Source: Phycisphaerae bacterium (GTDB lineage Bacteria; Planctomycetota; Phycisphaerae; Sedimentisphaerales; Anaerobacaceae). From it: 40,723 nt of DNA. The notes below the pieces were generated by a model, which ran no database searches, had not been told where the DNA came from, and saw nothing but the letters and a program-made list of their open reading frames with translations. Made by a program: the position numbers and the translations under genes. Below are positions 1-9,182 of this stretch, piece by piece; the first letter of the stretch is position 1; each line of letters opens with the position of its first letter. The DNA lies in contig JADHXR010000061.1 of the NCBI GenBank assembly GCA_016782865.1, positions 1 through 40,723 of the forward strand, in the 5' to 3' direction.

Positions 1-18
1 GAAATGTCTCTTATCCAT
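1..18 (-). CDS. 5' end of a further FG-GAP/ankyrin-family gene (partial)
   Basis: Only the first six codons (MDKRHF) are inside the window; the gene runs off the left edge. The codons and the upstream leader are identical to the start of the gene at 5483-7414, whose protein begins MDKRHFVTQ. This is therefore very likely the beginning of another ankyrin plus FG-GAP paralog and the next member of the tandem array. It would start 25 nt after the stop of the gene at 44-1783, the same spacing as between 7440-9182 and 5483-7414. The rest of the protein cannot be seen. Confidence 0.6.
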
Positions 19-90
19 GGCTCAATTCTCCGTATAATCTCAGTTATTGCTGATTAAGCTCTCTGGGAGTACCCACAGTCTTCGAAAGCC
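1..90. repeat. Left copy of a 90-bp direct repeat marking tandem gene duplication
   Basis: Bases 1-90 match 7397-7486 with a single mismatch (73 versus 7469). The repeat covers the first codons of an MDKRHF gene, its leader, and the last 13 codons of the upstream FG-GAP gene (ending PRELNQQ). It probably continues beyond the left edge. Such near-identity across an intergenic junction, while the flanking paralogs differ clearly, points to a recent tandem duplication or gene conversion. Confidence 0.9.
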
Positions 91-1783
91 CTTTCACCTC
101 AATCGTAACGGCCATCGTATTATCCGTAATGTCTTCTTCGCCTGGAACAGGGGCTATAGCAGCTTTCAGGATGTGCTTTCCCGGTGAAGTGTTGGTGGTG
201 TCCCAGTTGAAGGTGAGGTCAGTTGTGGAGTCGAAGGGGCCATAGAACAGATAAGCTCTGCCTTGACGATCATTGTACCCCCATGCCCCTATGACAATAT
301 CATCATGGTTGTCGTTATTGAAATCACCAGATGACGCTGCAATCCCAAAACGTCCATTGTGGCCGGATTCTCCATCAAATATATAATCAGCCTGTTGATC
401 CATCAGTGCTTGTGTGTTGCCATGGAAAATGTACGCTCGCCCCCTATTTAAATAGGCCGGAGCACCCACAAGGATATCCCCATAACCGTCACTATTAAAA
501 TAGCCACATACAATTTCATCAGCCCCCATAATGCTCCCCGCCTCACCTTCCAGAACAACATCAGGCTGACTTCCATCGAAGTTATCTGCACCCCAATAGA
601 TATAGACTCGGCCTCGATAATTTGCAGCGAAACGTGCACCAACTAGAACATCATCAAAACCATCACGATCAATGTCGAAAATCCTGCCTGAGGATCCCAT
701 TTCATCGCGAGGAGACTCTCCAGGGAAGACATAATCACAGACTGTATCCATATCGTCCTTCTTGCCCCCTAAGAAGAGATATGCAGAACCGCTAAAGCCT
801 TCACCAGCATATCTTGCTCCTACAAGTATGTCGTTATAACCATCACCGTTTATGTCCCCGTTAGCATCAATTCTTCTGCCAAACCAACCTTGCGTCTCCC
901 ATCCCAATGCAGGCTTAGGCTTACCTTCAGGATATCCTTCACCATCAAGAAGCACGTCTGGGCTTGTATCCATAGGATTGCCCCAGAAGATATAGACACG
1001 ACCTACTCCATTGTTGTAATTCTGAGCACTCACAAGAACGTCCTCATGTCCGTCATCATCTATGTCTGAAGAAGTTACTTCAAGGCCGAACCAGCCCTCT
1101 TGTCCAGGTTCGCCATCCAGAACCATATCCGCCTGGGTGTCAATCTTCGGTCCCCCATAGTGTATATAAACGCGACCAGTGTAATTGTTGTATCCCCACG
1201 CACCGATGAGGATATCATCGTAACCATCCAGGTTAACGTCACAGCTAGAGCTGCCTCTATAATCACCAAGATGCGTATTGGGGTCTTGGCCAGAGAATGT
1301 AATATCAGGATAAGAAGGATCAATGCTGGCTCCGCCATAGTAGAGATAGACTCTGCCTCTGCTTTCATTCCACCTAGGTGCAGAAATGAGTATATCATCA
1401 TACCCATCTCCATTTATGTCACCCCCAGACCATATTCCACTACCAAACTCTTGAACACCTGTTGCTTCACCATTGAATACAACATCAGCAATACCCTCCG
1501 ATCCATCCTTCCATCCTTTTGCCAAAGCCATCTCTTTGCTGGCAATTTCTTTACCGGAAACACCCTCAGCCAGCGTTAGACGAAATCTCTCTCTTCGAGT
1601 GCCTTGGTTGGTCACGGTGATTGTGATGGGAACAGTCTCGCCTTGTTTACAGGTTGAAGGGGATGAAATGTCGGTGACAGCAACGTCATGGACGGGCGTG
1701 GCGGCTTGACCGCGGTCAATCCCAGTGCAAACTGGAACAGCAGCTAACATCAAAGCCAAATGGAATACACCACTCATTTTCAT
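44..1783 (-). CDS. Secreted FG-GAP seven-bladed propeller protein with split CARDB-like domain
   Basis: Protein of 579 residues with a signal peptide (MKMSGVFHLALMLAAVPVCTG). Residues ~30-85 resemble the first half of a CARDB Ig-like domain (VHDVAVTDIS, a conserved Cys, ITVTNQGTRRE). Seven FG-GAP repeats follow, each with a Ca-binding DxNxDGxDD-type loop (for example DINGDGYDDIL, DVNLDGYDDIL, DIDDDGHEDVL); the sixth (YFNSDGYGDIL) lacks the first Asp. The last ~50 residues (LTFNWDTTNTSPGKHIL, then EDITDNT) look like the missing second half of the CARDB fold. Likely an exported Ca-dependent binding or adhesion protein; the ligand is unknown. The start ATG overlaps the previous stop as TAATG, so translation is probably coupled. 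The C-terminus (TPRELNQQ) is shared with the 7440-9182 paralog. Confidence 0.9.
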   Translation of the reverse strand: MKMSGVFHLALMLAAVPVCTGIDRGQAATPVHDVAVTDISSPSTCKQGETVPITITVTNQGTRRERFRLTLAEGVSGKEIASKEMALAKGWKDGSEGIADVVFNGEATGVQEFGSGIWSGGDINGDGYDDILISAPRWNESRGRVYLYYGGASIDPSYPDITFSGQDPNTHLGDYRGSSSCDVNLDGYDDILIGAWGYNNYTGRVYIHYGGPKIDTQADMVLDGEPGQEGWFGLEVTSSDIDDDGHEDVLVSAQNYNNGVGRVYIFWGNPMDTSPDVLLDGEGYPEGKPKPALGWETQGWFGRRIDANGDINGDGYNDILVGARYAGEGFSGSAYLFLGGKKDDMDTVCDYVFPGESPRDEMGSSGRIFDIDRDGFDDVLVGARFAANYRGRVYIYWGADNFDGSQPDVVLEGEAGSIMGADEIVCGYFNSDGYGDILVGAPAYLNRGRAYIFHGNTQALMDQQADYIFDGESGHNGRFGIAASSGDFNNDNHDDIVIGAWGYNDRQGRAYLFYGPFDSTTDLTFNWDTTNTSPGKHILKAAIAPVPGEEDITDNTMAVTIEVKGLSKTVGTPRELNQQ

Positions 1784-3582
1784 TATTGTTTCTCCTTGAC
1801 CTCAATCGTCACAGTCATCATGTTATCCGCCACGTCTTCTTCTCCTGTAATCGGGGCTATAGAAGCCTTCAGGGTGTGTTTGTCCGGTGAGACGTTGGTG
1901 GTGTTCCAGTTGAAGGTGATGTCGGTTGAAGACTGGAAGGGACCGTAGTAGAGATAGGCTTTACCCTGGCTCATGCCGTTCCCTTCAGCTCCAATCAGTG
2001 CATCCATAAATCCGTCTTTATTTACATCACCGGCAGAGACACGGCTTCCAAAGTAGTGGTGGTTATCTCCTTCAGGGTCAAAAATATGGTCAATTGTGGT
2101 ATCCATGGAAGCTCTCTCGTTCCCGTAGAAGATATATGCCCGTCCATTCTTGATAGGGTAACGAGGATAATTGTAGCCGCCTACGAGAATATCACCATAT
2201 TCATCATCGTTGAAATAACCGCATGCGATAGCATCTCCTCCCATGTTGCTTAAAGGCTCTCCGACTAAAACTAAATCGGCGGGACGATTTCCATCAAATC
2301 TTTCTCCTCCCCACCAGATGTAAACCGCCCCCCGCCAGTCCCGTGCATAGCGAGCACAAATAAGCAAATCGTCAAAGCCGTCATTATCGATATCGAAGAG
2401 CTTACATCCTGCGCCCATTTCATCACGCGAATCTTCACCTCTAAAACAGAAATCGCATATTGCATCCATTTCCTTCTTCGGTTTACCTAAAAAAAGATAT
2501 GCACTACCATTATCTTTGATGCCTGCATGTCGGGCCCCTACAACTATATCATTATGACCGTCGCCATTTATGTCGCCACTTGCATCTATTCTTCGACCAA
2601 ACCAACTACCTAGAACGAGAGGGCCTCCTTTATCTCCGTATTTTTGAAACGTAGCGTAGGGATTTGGTTCTGGGAAATACTCGCCATCAAACACAACATC
2701 GGGAATAGCATCCATTGGTTGCCCACCCCAAAAGAGGTAGACACGCCCCATCCTGTCATTGTATGACTGCGCGCCCACAAGGACATCATCGTAGCCGTCA
2801 TTGTCTATATCGCCCGCGGCAACTGCTATGCCAAACCTGCTGTTCTTACCATCTTCCCCTTCAAGAATCAAATCGGCCTTTGCATCTATCCCGGGCCCGC
2901 CCAAGAAAACATACGCCCTTCCATCCATATCCTCACTCCCATAAAGAGTTGCCCCAATGATGATATCATCATATCCATCACCATTTACATCGCCAAAATC
3001 TACTGTTTGAGCACCCAACTGATCACCATCGTTTTCTCCTGAAAACACATAATCAGGATGGACAGTATCTATAGTCTTTCCACCGTAGTAAAATGACACC
3101 TTGCCTCTAAAATTGTTGATATAGCCATCACCTATCAGCATATCGGCAAACCCATCATTGTTTACATCGCCAGTGGCACACAGACTAAAACCCAGATTGC
3201 TTCGTTCATCAGTGTCATCTTTAAATAAGGCAAAACCACCTGAAATTAGACTTGCTGCTCCTTGGTTCCATCCTTTTGCCAAAGTCACTTCCTTGCTGGA
3301 TATTTCTTTGCCAGAGATATTTTCAGTCAGCATCACTCGAAACGTCTCTCTTCGGGTGCCCTGATTGGCCACAGTAATTTTGATAGGAACTGTATCGCCT
3401 TGAGTGCAGCTTGGAGGTGCTGAAATATCAGTGATGGCTACATCGTGAATGGGCTTGGGGGCTTTGGCTTCTTCTATTCCGCAACAGGTTGAAATGACAG
3501 CCAATACTAATGACAAATAGAGCAGACGGCTGATGTTTGGTGTGTTCCAGAAACGGCACCCTGTGAGCGTGATCTGAGTCAA
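1783..3582 (-). CDS. Secreted FG-GAP propeller protein with split CARDB-like domain; start displaced by repeat element
   Basis: The reading frame is open up to 3795, but the upstream part is a translated palindromic repeat (3610-3762), so the gene cannot originally have begun there. The first sensible start after the element is TTG at 3582, with AGG about 8 nt upstream, giving 599 residues. This start precedes a signal peptide (RLLYLSLVLAVISTCCG) matching the paralogs. A CARDB first half, seven FG-GAP blades (DVNNDGFADML, DVNGDGYDDII, DIDNDGYDDVL, DINGDGHNDIV and so on) and a CARDB second half (ITFNWNTTNVSPDKHTLKAS) follow. Blade six reads YFNDDEYGDIL and has lost its first Asp. The ancestral ATG seems to have been lost when the element inserted, so expression may be reduced. 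The stop overlaps the next gene as TAATG. Confidence 0.8.
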   Translation of the reverse strand: MTQITLTGCRFWNTPNISRLLYLSLVLAVISTCCGIEEAKAPKPIHDVAITDISAPPSCTQGDTVPIKITVANQGTRRETFRVMLTENISGKEISSKEVTLAKGWNQGAASLISGGFALFKDDTDERSNLGFSLCATGDVNNDGFADMLIGDGYINNFRGKVSFYYGGKTIDTVHPDYVFSGENDGDQLGAQTVDFGDVNGDGYDDIIIGATLYGSEDMDGRAYVFLGGPGIDAKADLILEGEDGKNSRFGIAVAAGDIDNDGYDDVLVGAQSYNDRMGRVYLFWGGQPMDAIPDVVFDGEYFPEPNPYATFQKYGDKGGPLVLGSWFGRRIDASGDINGDGHNDIVVGARHAGIKDNGSAYLFLGKPKKEMDAICDFCFRGEDSRDEMGAGCKLFDIDNDGFDDLLICARYARDWRGAVYIWWGGERFDGNRPADLVLVGEPLSNMGGDAIACGYFNDDEYGDILVGGYNYPRYPIKNGRAYIFYGNERASMDTTIDHIFDPEGDNHHYFGSRVSAGDVNKDGFMDALIGAEGNGMSQGKAYLYYGPFQSSTDITFNWNTTNVSPDKHTLKASIAPITGEEDVADNMMTVTIEVKEKQ

Positions 3583-3609
3583 CGGGCTTTGCCTGTTGAT
3601 ATGAAACCG

Positions 3610-3762
3610 GTTGTCATTGCGAGGAGCGCAGCGACGTGGCAATCTTCTTTCTTTTGCTGACGTAGGATCGTGAAACGTTACTGATGTCATATTCAATTCC
3701 TTGTTCCGTTGCGGACGACTACAAACAAATGAAGATTGCTTCACTTCGTTCGCAATGACAAC
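3610..3762. repeat. 153-bp palindromic MITE-like dispersed repeat
   Basis: The ends are imperfect inverted repeats: 3610-3647 begins GTTGTCATTGCGAGGAGCGC and ends GCAATCTTC; 3731-3762 begins GAAGATTGC and ends CGCAATGACAAC. This is the familiar 'GTCATTGCGAGGAGCG' bacterial interspersed repeat whose translations read IANEVKQS or RRCAPRNDN. It has no coding capacity of its own. It lies between the stop of the gene at 3816-5480 and the signal peptide of the next gene, and is read through in frame. Confidence 0.85.
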
Positions 3763-3815
3763 TGTTCTTAACAGCCCCGTGCAGGGGCTATTCAATGTCC
3801 CATTCTCTAAGCTGT

Positions 3816-5480
3816 TTACTGCTGTCTCTCCTTAACCTCAACCGTCACAGTCATCGTATTATCCGCCACATCTTCTTCTCCTGCAATCGGGGCTATAGAA
3901 GCCTTCAGTGTGTGCGTGCCCGGTGAGGTGGTGGTGTCCCAATTGAAGGTGATGTTTTCAGTATTTGAGAAAGGGCCATAGTACAGATAGGCTCTGCCTT
4001 GTAAGTTATTGTATCCATAGGCTCCGACAATGGCATCGTTGAATCCATCTCCGTTTGCATCTCCTATGGCAACATTTAGGCCAAATCTGTTAAGGTCTTT
4101 TTCTCCGGTAAACACTATATCATAGACAGTATCTATTGTAGTTTTTGTATTACCATGAAAGACATACACCCGTCCTCGCCTGGTAGTGTGAGAGGGGTAG
4201 TTATAAGCACCTATAAGAATATCCTCATAAACGTCACCATTGAGATTACCACATACGATGTCATCTCCACCCATATCACTTTGATATTCTCCCTCCATGA
4301 TCAGATCAGGCTGTCCACCGTCAAGGCCTTCTTTTCCCCAATAGAGGTAGACCCTACCTTTGTTATTGGCCGCAAAGCGTGCTCCAACAAGGATATCCGC
4401 AAATCCATCTTTATCAATATCGCATATGCATTGACTTGAACCCAACTGATCACCTACCTCTTCACCAGTAAATGCTATGTCACAAATACTGTCCATACGT
4501 TCAGGAGTATTGCCCAAGTACAGATACGCCCGGCCCTGTCCTTTATCTCCTGGCCATCCTCGAGCTCCTATCAGTATTTCACCATAACCATCGCCATTTA
4601 CGTCTGGCCCCATAGTCGCTTGGCGGCCAAATCTGTCATTAGGATTCTCACCGTCAAAAACCACATCAGCGGTTGTGTCAAATGGATTTCCGCCATAGAA
4701 GAGATATGCTCTCCCCGTATTGTTGTTGTATTGAGTAGCAACAACAAGCACATCGTCATAGCCATCCCTGTCAATATCATAAGCTTCAATTCGGCGACCA
4801 AACCATGCTCCTGTACTTTTACCGATAATCGTTATGTCAGGGTTGGAATCCATATCAGGCCCGCCATAGTAAATGTGAATCCGTCCATGGCCTGAATTGT
4901 AACCGCATGCTCCAAGGATTATATCAAGGTAGTTATCACCGTTAATGTCACCAAGGCAATTGCCTACACCTAACGCCTCCCCTTCATATTCTCCTGTAAA
5001 TGTTATATCTGGAAAATTGTCCATCTCCTTGCCACCATAATACAGATAAGCTCGCCCCTTAAGGTTCTCAAAGTAAGGAGCAGTTGTAAGAAAATCGTCA
5101 TAACCATCATTGTTTATATCACCTGACGACACATAATTGCCAAATTGTTGTACTCCCGGCGATTCTCCAGCGAAAATCAGGTCAGCAAAGGCATCTGATT
5201 CTGTTTTCCATCCTTTCGCCAACGCCACTTCCTTACTGGCGATTTCTTTTCCAGAGGCATCCTCAGTTAGGATTACACTAAATGTCTCTCTTCGAGTACC
5301 TTGATTGGAAAAGCTGATTATAATGGGAACAGTATCGCCTTGCTTGCAGGTTGAAGGGGCTGAAAGATTCGTGATGGCTATATCGCGAACTGGCTTGGGT
5401 GCTTTGTCTTTTTCTGTCCCATAGCAAACGGGAACGAGAGCTAACATCAAAGCCAGTTGGAATATATCAGCCAATTTCAT
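3816..5480 (-). CDS. Secreted FG-GAP propeller protein with split CARDB-like domain
   Basis: Protein of 554 residues and the shortest complete family member here. A signal peptide (DIFQLALMLALVPVCYG) is followed by the CARDB first half (IAITNLSAPSTCKQGD, then FSNQGTRRE), seven propeller blades and the CARDB tail (ITFNWDTTTSPGTHTLKAS, EEDVADNT). The blade calcium loops include DINNDGYDDFL, DINGDNYLDII, DIDRDGYDDVL and DVNGDGYGEIL. Blade six (NLNGDVYEDIL) is degenerate, as in most paralogs. The start codon lies 2 nt after the stop of the upstream gene, so the two are probably co-translated. Likely exported and calcium dependent; partner unknown. No enzyme motif was seen. Confidence 0.9.
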   Translation of the reverse strand: MKLADIFQLALMLALVPVCYGTEKDKAPKPVRDIAITNLSAPSTCKQGDTVPIIISFSNQGTRRETFSVILTEDASGKEIASKEVALAKGWKTESDAFADLIFAGESPGVQQFGNYVSSGDINNDGYDDFLTTAPYFENLKGRAYLYYGGKEMDNFPDITFTGEYEGEALGVGNCLGDINGDNYLDIILGACGYNSGHGRIHIYYGGPDMDSNPDITIIGKSTGAWFGRRIEAYDIDRDGYDDVLVVATQYNNNTGRAYLFYGGNPFDTTADVVFDGENPNDRFGRQATMGPDVNGDGYGEILIGARGWPGDKGQGRAYLYLGNTPERMDSICDIAFTGEEVGDQLGSSQCICDIDKDGFADILVGARFAANNKGRVYLYWGKEGLDGGQPDLIMEGEYQSDMGGDDIVCGNLNGDVYEDILIGAYNYPSHTTRRGRVYVFHGNTKTTIDTVYDIVFTGEKDLNRFGLNVAIGDANGDGFNDAIVGAYGYNNLQGRAYLYYGPFSNTENITFNWDTTTSPGTHTLKASIAPIAGEEDVADNTMTVTVEVKERQQ

Positions 5481-5482
5481 TG

Positions 5483-7414
5483 TTATCTCTCCTTGACCTC
5501 AACCGTCGCAGTCATCGTGTTATCCGCCACATCTTCTTCTCCTGCAACAGGGGCTATGCTCGCCTTCAGTTTGTGCTTGCCCGGTGTGGCGTTGGAGGTG
5601 TCCCATTCAAAAGATACGTCTGTTAAAGAAGGAGGGGCATTATAAAATAAGTATATCCTTCCTCTATTATTATCATATCCCCATGCTGCTACACCCAAAT
5701 CGTCATACCCATCCTTATTTACATCACCCGCATTAACATAAATGCCAAAATATTCGTCTGTAGCAAGCTTCTCTCCATCAAATATATGATCAGGCGTTGT
5801 GTCTATTTCACCTTTTGTATTACCATAAAACAAATAGACTCGACCATGTTTAGTAGACGCATTAGGATAATTATATGCTCCTATTATTATATCCCCATAA
5901 TCATCATCGTTAAAATAGCCTGTCTTTACAGAATCCCCTCCCATATTACTACCGGTTTCTCCCTCAAAGTATACATCAGCGGCACTCTCATCAATGTCAG
6001 CTTCACCCCAATAGATATAAGCCCGTCCTTTCCAATTCTCAGCAAACCGGGCAGCTACGATAACCTCAGCTAAACCATCGTTATCAATATCAAACAAATC
6101 AACACCGGAGCCAAAGTTGTCATGATCAGCCTCACCAGTGAAGATCTTATCACAGACCGTATTCATGTTTGTTTTTGTATTGCCGTAGTATAAATAACAT
6201 CGTCCTTGATCACTTGTTCCTGAGCCATCATATTCACGTGCTCCTATGAGAATGTCCCCGTAATTATCTCCGTTAACATCCTTTCCAATCACAGTGCGGT
6301 GTCCAAACCGGTTATTTTCGGCTTCCCCATCAAACGTAAAAGCAGGATTTGTATCTATAGTCTTCCCACCATAGTAAAGGTATACACGGCCACTAGATGC
6401 ATTATAATGATCTGCAGTAATAACAAAATCATCATAATCGTCATTATTGATGTCTCCTGCAGATACAAATCGACCGAATCTACCAGCGGTTCCGATTTCT
6501 CCTTCAAAAACTAGATCAGCATTTGTATCCATATCTGGTCCACCATAATACAGATAAACACGACCTCGACTAGAATTGTATAGACAAGCTGAAATAATTA
6601 AATCATCATAGCCATCATTATTGAAATCACCAAATTCACCTACCGAACCAAAAGCATCACCTTGATTTTCACCTTGAAAGACTTTATCAGCAACATCATC
6701 CATATTTGCTCCACCATAATGAAGATATGCTCTGCCCCTCTTGTTGTCATAAGCGTACGCTCCCAATGCAAGCATATCATCGAAACCATCGCCATTAACG
6801 TCACCAAAAGTTACATGTTCGCCTAAAAGATCTCCTTGATTTTCCCCACTAAAAGCGAGATCAAATACGTTATCCATACCCCCTGAACCCGAAGCAGACA
6901 AAGCAACTGATTGCGTTCCTATTGGTACACTATCAGTTGTATCTGTTAGCGTCACACGAAAGGTCTCTCTTCGAATGCCTTGATTCGCAACGCTGATTTT
7001 TACAGGGACAGCATCTCCTGCGACACAATTCGAAAGCCCAGACACATCAGTCACCGCCACATCCACATCATGACTTGTGTCTTTAATCCACCAGTGCAGA
7101 GTACGACCTTTATTGTCTTTGATATCAAGGTCGGGTCCCTTTTCGATGAGCATCTTGGCGATATCCTTCTGATTGGCAATAATAGCCTTATGTAGCGGCG
7201 TCCAGCCGTCCTTGTCCTTGGCATTGACATCCGCACCCCGCAGGAGAAAAGATTTGACCTCGTCCAGCTTACCCGCCTTTGCGGCTTCGTGCAATGTTTT
7301 TGAGGACTGCTGCGTGGAAACGGCCTCAACCAAAGCGGCACCCGCGGTAATTCCGTACGCTACAGTTACAATGCCCAGCAGAATGATCTGTGTAACGAAA
7401 TGTCTCTTATCCAT
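5483..7414 (-). CDS. Secreted ankyrin-FG-GAP propeller protein
   Basis: Protein of 643 residues starting MDKRHFVTQ with a signal-like hydrophobic stretch (IILLGIVTVAYGITAGAAL). Residues ~38-110 are two ankyrin repeats (LHEAAKAGKLDEVKSFLLRG and WTPLHKAIIANQKDIAKMLI). They are close copies of the last ankyrin repeats of the 1904-residue protein upstream (WTPLHRAVIAKQEDIAKLLI), so this gene looks like a copy truncated at its 5' end. A CARDB first half, seven FG-GAP blades and the CARDB tail follow. The sequence is visibly more AT-rich than the neighbouring cytochrome operon. GGAG lies ~9 nt before the ATG. It sits 25 nt downstream of the 7440-9182 gene and 2 nt upstream of the next. Confidence 0.9.
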   Translation of the reverse strand: MDKRHFVTQIILLGIVTVAYGITAGAALVEAVSTQQSSKTLHEAAKAGKLDEVKSFLLRGADVNAKDKDGWTPLHKAIIANQKDIAKMLIEKGPDLDIKDNKGRTLHWWIKDTSHDVDVAVTDVSGLSNCVAGDAVPVKISVANQGIRRETFRVTLTDTTDSVPIGTQSVALSASGSGGMDNVFDLAFSGENQGDLLGEHVTFGDVNGDGFDDMLALGAYAYDNKRGRAYLHYGGANMDDVADKVFQGENQGDAFGSVGEFGDFNNDGYDDLIISACLYNSSRGRVYLYYGGPDMDTNADLVFEGEIGTAGRFGRFVSAGDINNDDYDDFVITADHYNASSGRVYLYYGGKTIDTNPAFTFDGEAENNRFGHRTVIGKDVNGDNYGDILIGAREYDGSGTSDQGRCYLYYGNTKTNMNTVCDKIFTGEADHDNFGSGVDLFDIDNDGLAEVIVAARFAENWKGRAYIYWGEADIDESAADVYFEGETGSNMGGDSVKTGYFNDDDYGDIIIGAYNYPNASTKHGRVYLFYGNTKGEIDTTPDHIFDGEKLATDEYFGIYVNAGDVNKDGYDDLGVAAWGYDNNRGRIYLFYNAPPSLTDVSFEWDTSNATPGKHKLKASIAPVAGEEDVADNTMTATVEVKER

Positions 7415-7486
7415 GGCTCAATTCTCCGTATAATCTCAGTTATTGCTGATTAAGCTCTCTGGGAGTACTCACAGTCTTCGAAAGCC
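7397..7486. repeat. Right copy of the 90-bp direct repeat
   Basis: Matches 1-90 with one mismatch. It spans the start of the 5483-7414 gene and the 3' end of the 7440-9182 gene. After 7486 the two copies diverge at once (GATTG versus CTTTC), giving a sharp boundary on this side. Confidence 0.9.
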
Positions 7487-9182
7487 GATTGACCTCGATC
7501 GTCACAGTCATTGTGTTATCCGCCATGTCTTCTTCTCCAGCAACCGGGGCGATGCTCGCTTTGAGGGTATGCTTGCCTGGAGAGGTGTTGGTGGTGTCCC
7601 AGTTGAAGGTGATGTCGGTAGTATTTTCGAAGGGGCCGTAGTATAGATAGGCTCTGCCTTGACTATTCTTGTATCCCCAGGCTCCCACGACAACATCATC
7701 GTAGTTATCATTATTGAAATCAGCAGACGTAGCTGCACTTCCAAAACGTCCATTTTGGCCGGATTCTCCCTCAAATATATAATCGGCCAGTTGATCCATT
7801 GATGCTCTTGTGTTTCCATTGAAGATGTATGCACGGCCCATCATTCTTGGGTAGTGGGGATCGGGATAGGTGAAAGCCCCGGTAAGGATATCCCCAAAGT
7901 CATCATTGTTGAAATAGCCACACGCAAAGTCACCACACCCCATGCTCTCCCCCGGCTTACCCTGCAAGATCATATCAGGGCTGCTGCCACCAAAGTCATT
8001 TGCACCCCAATAGAGGTACACACGACCCCGACCGTTTCCAGCGTAGCGTGCACCAATAATAACTTCGGCGAAATCATCGTTGTCGATATCAAATAGGTCA
8101 AGAGCCGTACTGAACTCATCTTTTCTTGTTTCACCGCTGAAGACCTTGTCCGCTGTGCCATCCATGTTTTCCTGGGTATTTCCGTAATAGAAATAGGCAC
8201 GGCCAAACTTGTCATCTCCACCATTAGCATCCCACAATTTTGCCCCAATTATTATATCGTTATAGCCATCGCCATTTACGTCACCACCGACACGTGCCTG
8301 ACGCCCAAACCAATCATTCTCATGTTCACCATCAAAGACTACATCAGCGGTTGTATCCAATGGATTTCCTCCCCAAAATAAATAGGATCTTCCCCTCCAT
8401 GAATTCATAACACAAGCACCTACAAGAAGGTCGTCGTAGCCATCATTATCGACATCACCCGCTTTTAGGTCCGTGCCAAAACAGCCTCTTTGCCCTGCTT
8501 CTCCTTCAAGAATCACATCAGCAATGTTATCCATATTCGGAGCGCCATAATATATATAAACTCTCCCATCACCCCAACCGTCCCCACTGTTATGATAGCC
8601 TCTCGCCCCTACAACAACATCGTAATAGCCATCACCATTCATATCGCCAAGAGTACCAGCCATGTCACCAAAGCAATCCCCCACGGCTTCGCCGGTAAAG
8701 ACCTTATCAGCAACATTGTCCATGTTTCGACCTCCATAATAGAGATAAACCCTACCTTGGCCCCCATGCCAGTAGCAAGCATTTATAAGTAGATCATCGT
8801 AACCATCCCCATTTACGTCACCACTAGAATCCATGGAGTTGCTCAATTCATTCGTTTCATTGGTCTCTGCATCAAAGATCAGATCAGCAACATCCTCCGA
8901 TCCGTCTTTCCATCCTTTTGCCAAAGTCACTTCCTGGCTGGCTATTTCTTTGCCTGTGGCATCCTCGCTTAGTGTTACGCGAAACGTCTCTCTTCGAGTA
9001 CCTTGATTCGCAAGACTGATTGTGACAGGAACAGTGTGGCCTTGCTTACATGTTGAAGGTGCTGAAATATCCATGATGGCTACATCGTGAACGGGCTTGG
9101 GCAGTTCGGCCTTCTCACTCCCACAGCAAACGGGAATAAGAACTAACACTAAGACGAGATGTAATAGATTTGTCGATTTCAT
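7440..9182 (-). CDS. Secreted FG-GAP propeller protein with split CARDB-like domain
   Basis: Protein of 580 residues. A signal peptide (LLHLVLVLVLIPVCCGS) is followed by the CARDB first half (VHDVAIMDISAPSTCKQG) and seven FG-GAP repeats with Ca loops DVNGDGYDDLL, DMNGDGYYDVV, DVDNDGYDDLL, DVNGDGYNDII, DIDNDDFAEVI, YFNNDDFGDIL and DFNNDNYDDVV. The CARDB tail (ITFNWDTTNTSPGKHTLKAS) and PRELNQQ end the protein. The start overlaps the stop of the giant upstream gene as TAATG, so it is probably translated by re-initiation. It is the closest relative of the 44-1783 gene at the C-terminus; together with the MDKRHF gene it seems to be the unit that was duplicated. Confidence 0.9.
   Translation of the reverse strand: MKSTNLLHLVLVLVLIPVCCGSEKAELPKPVHDVAIMDISAPSTCKQGHTVPVTISLANQGTRRETFRVTLSEDATGKEIASQEVTLAKGWKDGSEDVADLIFDAETNETNELSNSMDSSGDVNGDGYDDLLINACYWHGGQGRVYLYYGGRNMDNVADKVFTGEAVGDCFGDMAGTLGDMNGDGYYDVVVGARGYHNSGDGWGDGRVYIYYGAPNMDNIADVILEGEAGQRGCFGTDLKAGDVDNDGYDDLLVGACVMNSWRGRSYLFWGGNPLDTTADVVFDGEHENDWFGRQARVGGDVNGDGYNDIIIGAKLWDANGGDDKFGRAYFYYGNTQENMDGTADKVFSGETRKDEFSTALDLFDIDNDDFAEVIIGARYAGNGRGRVYLYWGANDFGGSSPDMILQGKPGESMGCGDFACGYFNNDDFGDILTGAFTYPDPHYPRMMGRAYIFNGNTRASMDQLADYIFEGESGQNGRFGSAATSADFNNDNYDDVVVGAWGYKNSQGRAYLYYGPFENTTDITFNWDTTNTSPGKHTLKASIAPVAGEEDMADNTMTVTIEVNRLSKTVSTPRELNQQ

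Noticed and set aside
1100..1579. Plus-strand frames opposite the FG-GAP genes (also 10046-10699, 12252-12829)
   Set aside because: They are mirror frames of repetitive coding sequence, with no ribosome-binding sites and no recognisable domains.
1783..3795. Full-length start at 3795 for the second FG-GAP gene
   Set aside because: The first ~70 residues are the translation of a palindromic DNA repeat and precede the real signal peptide.
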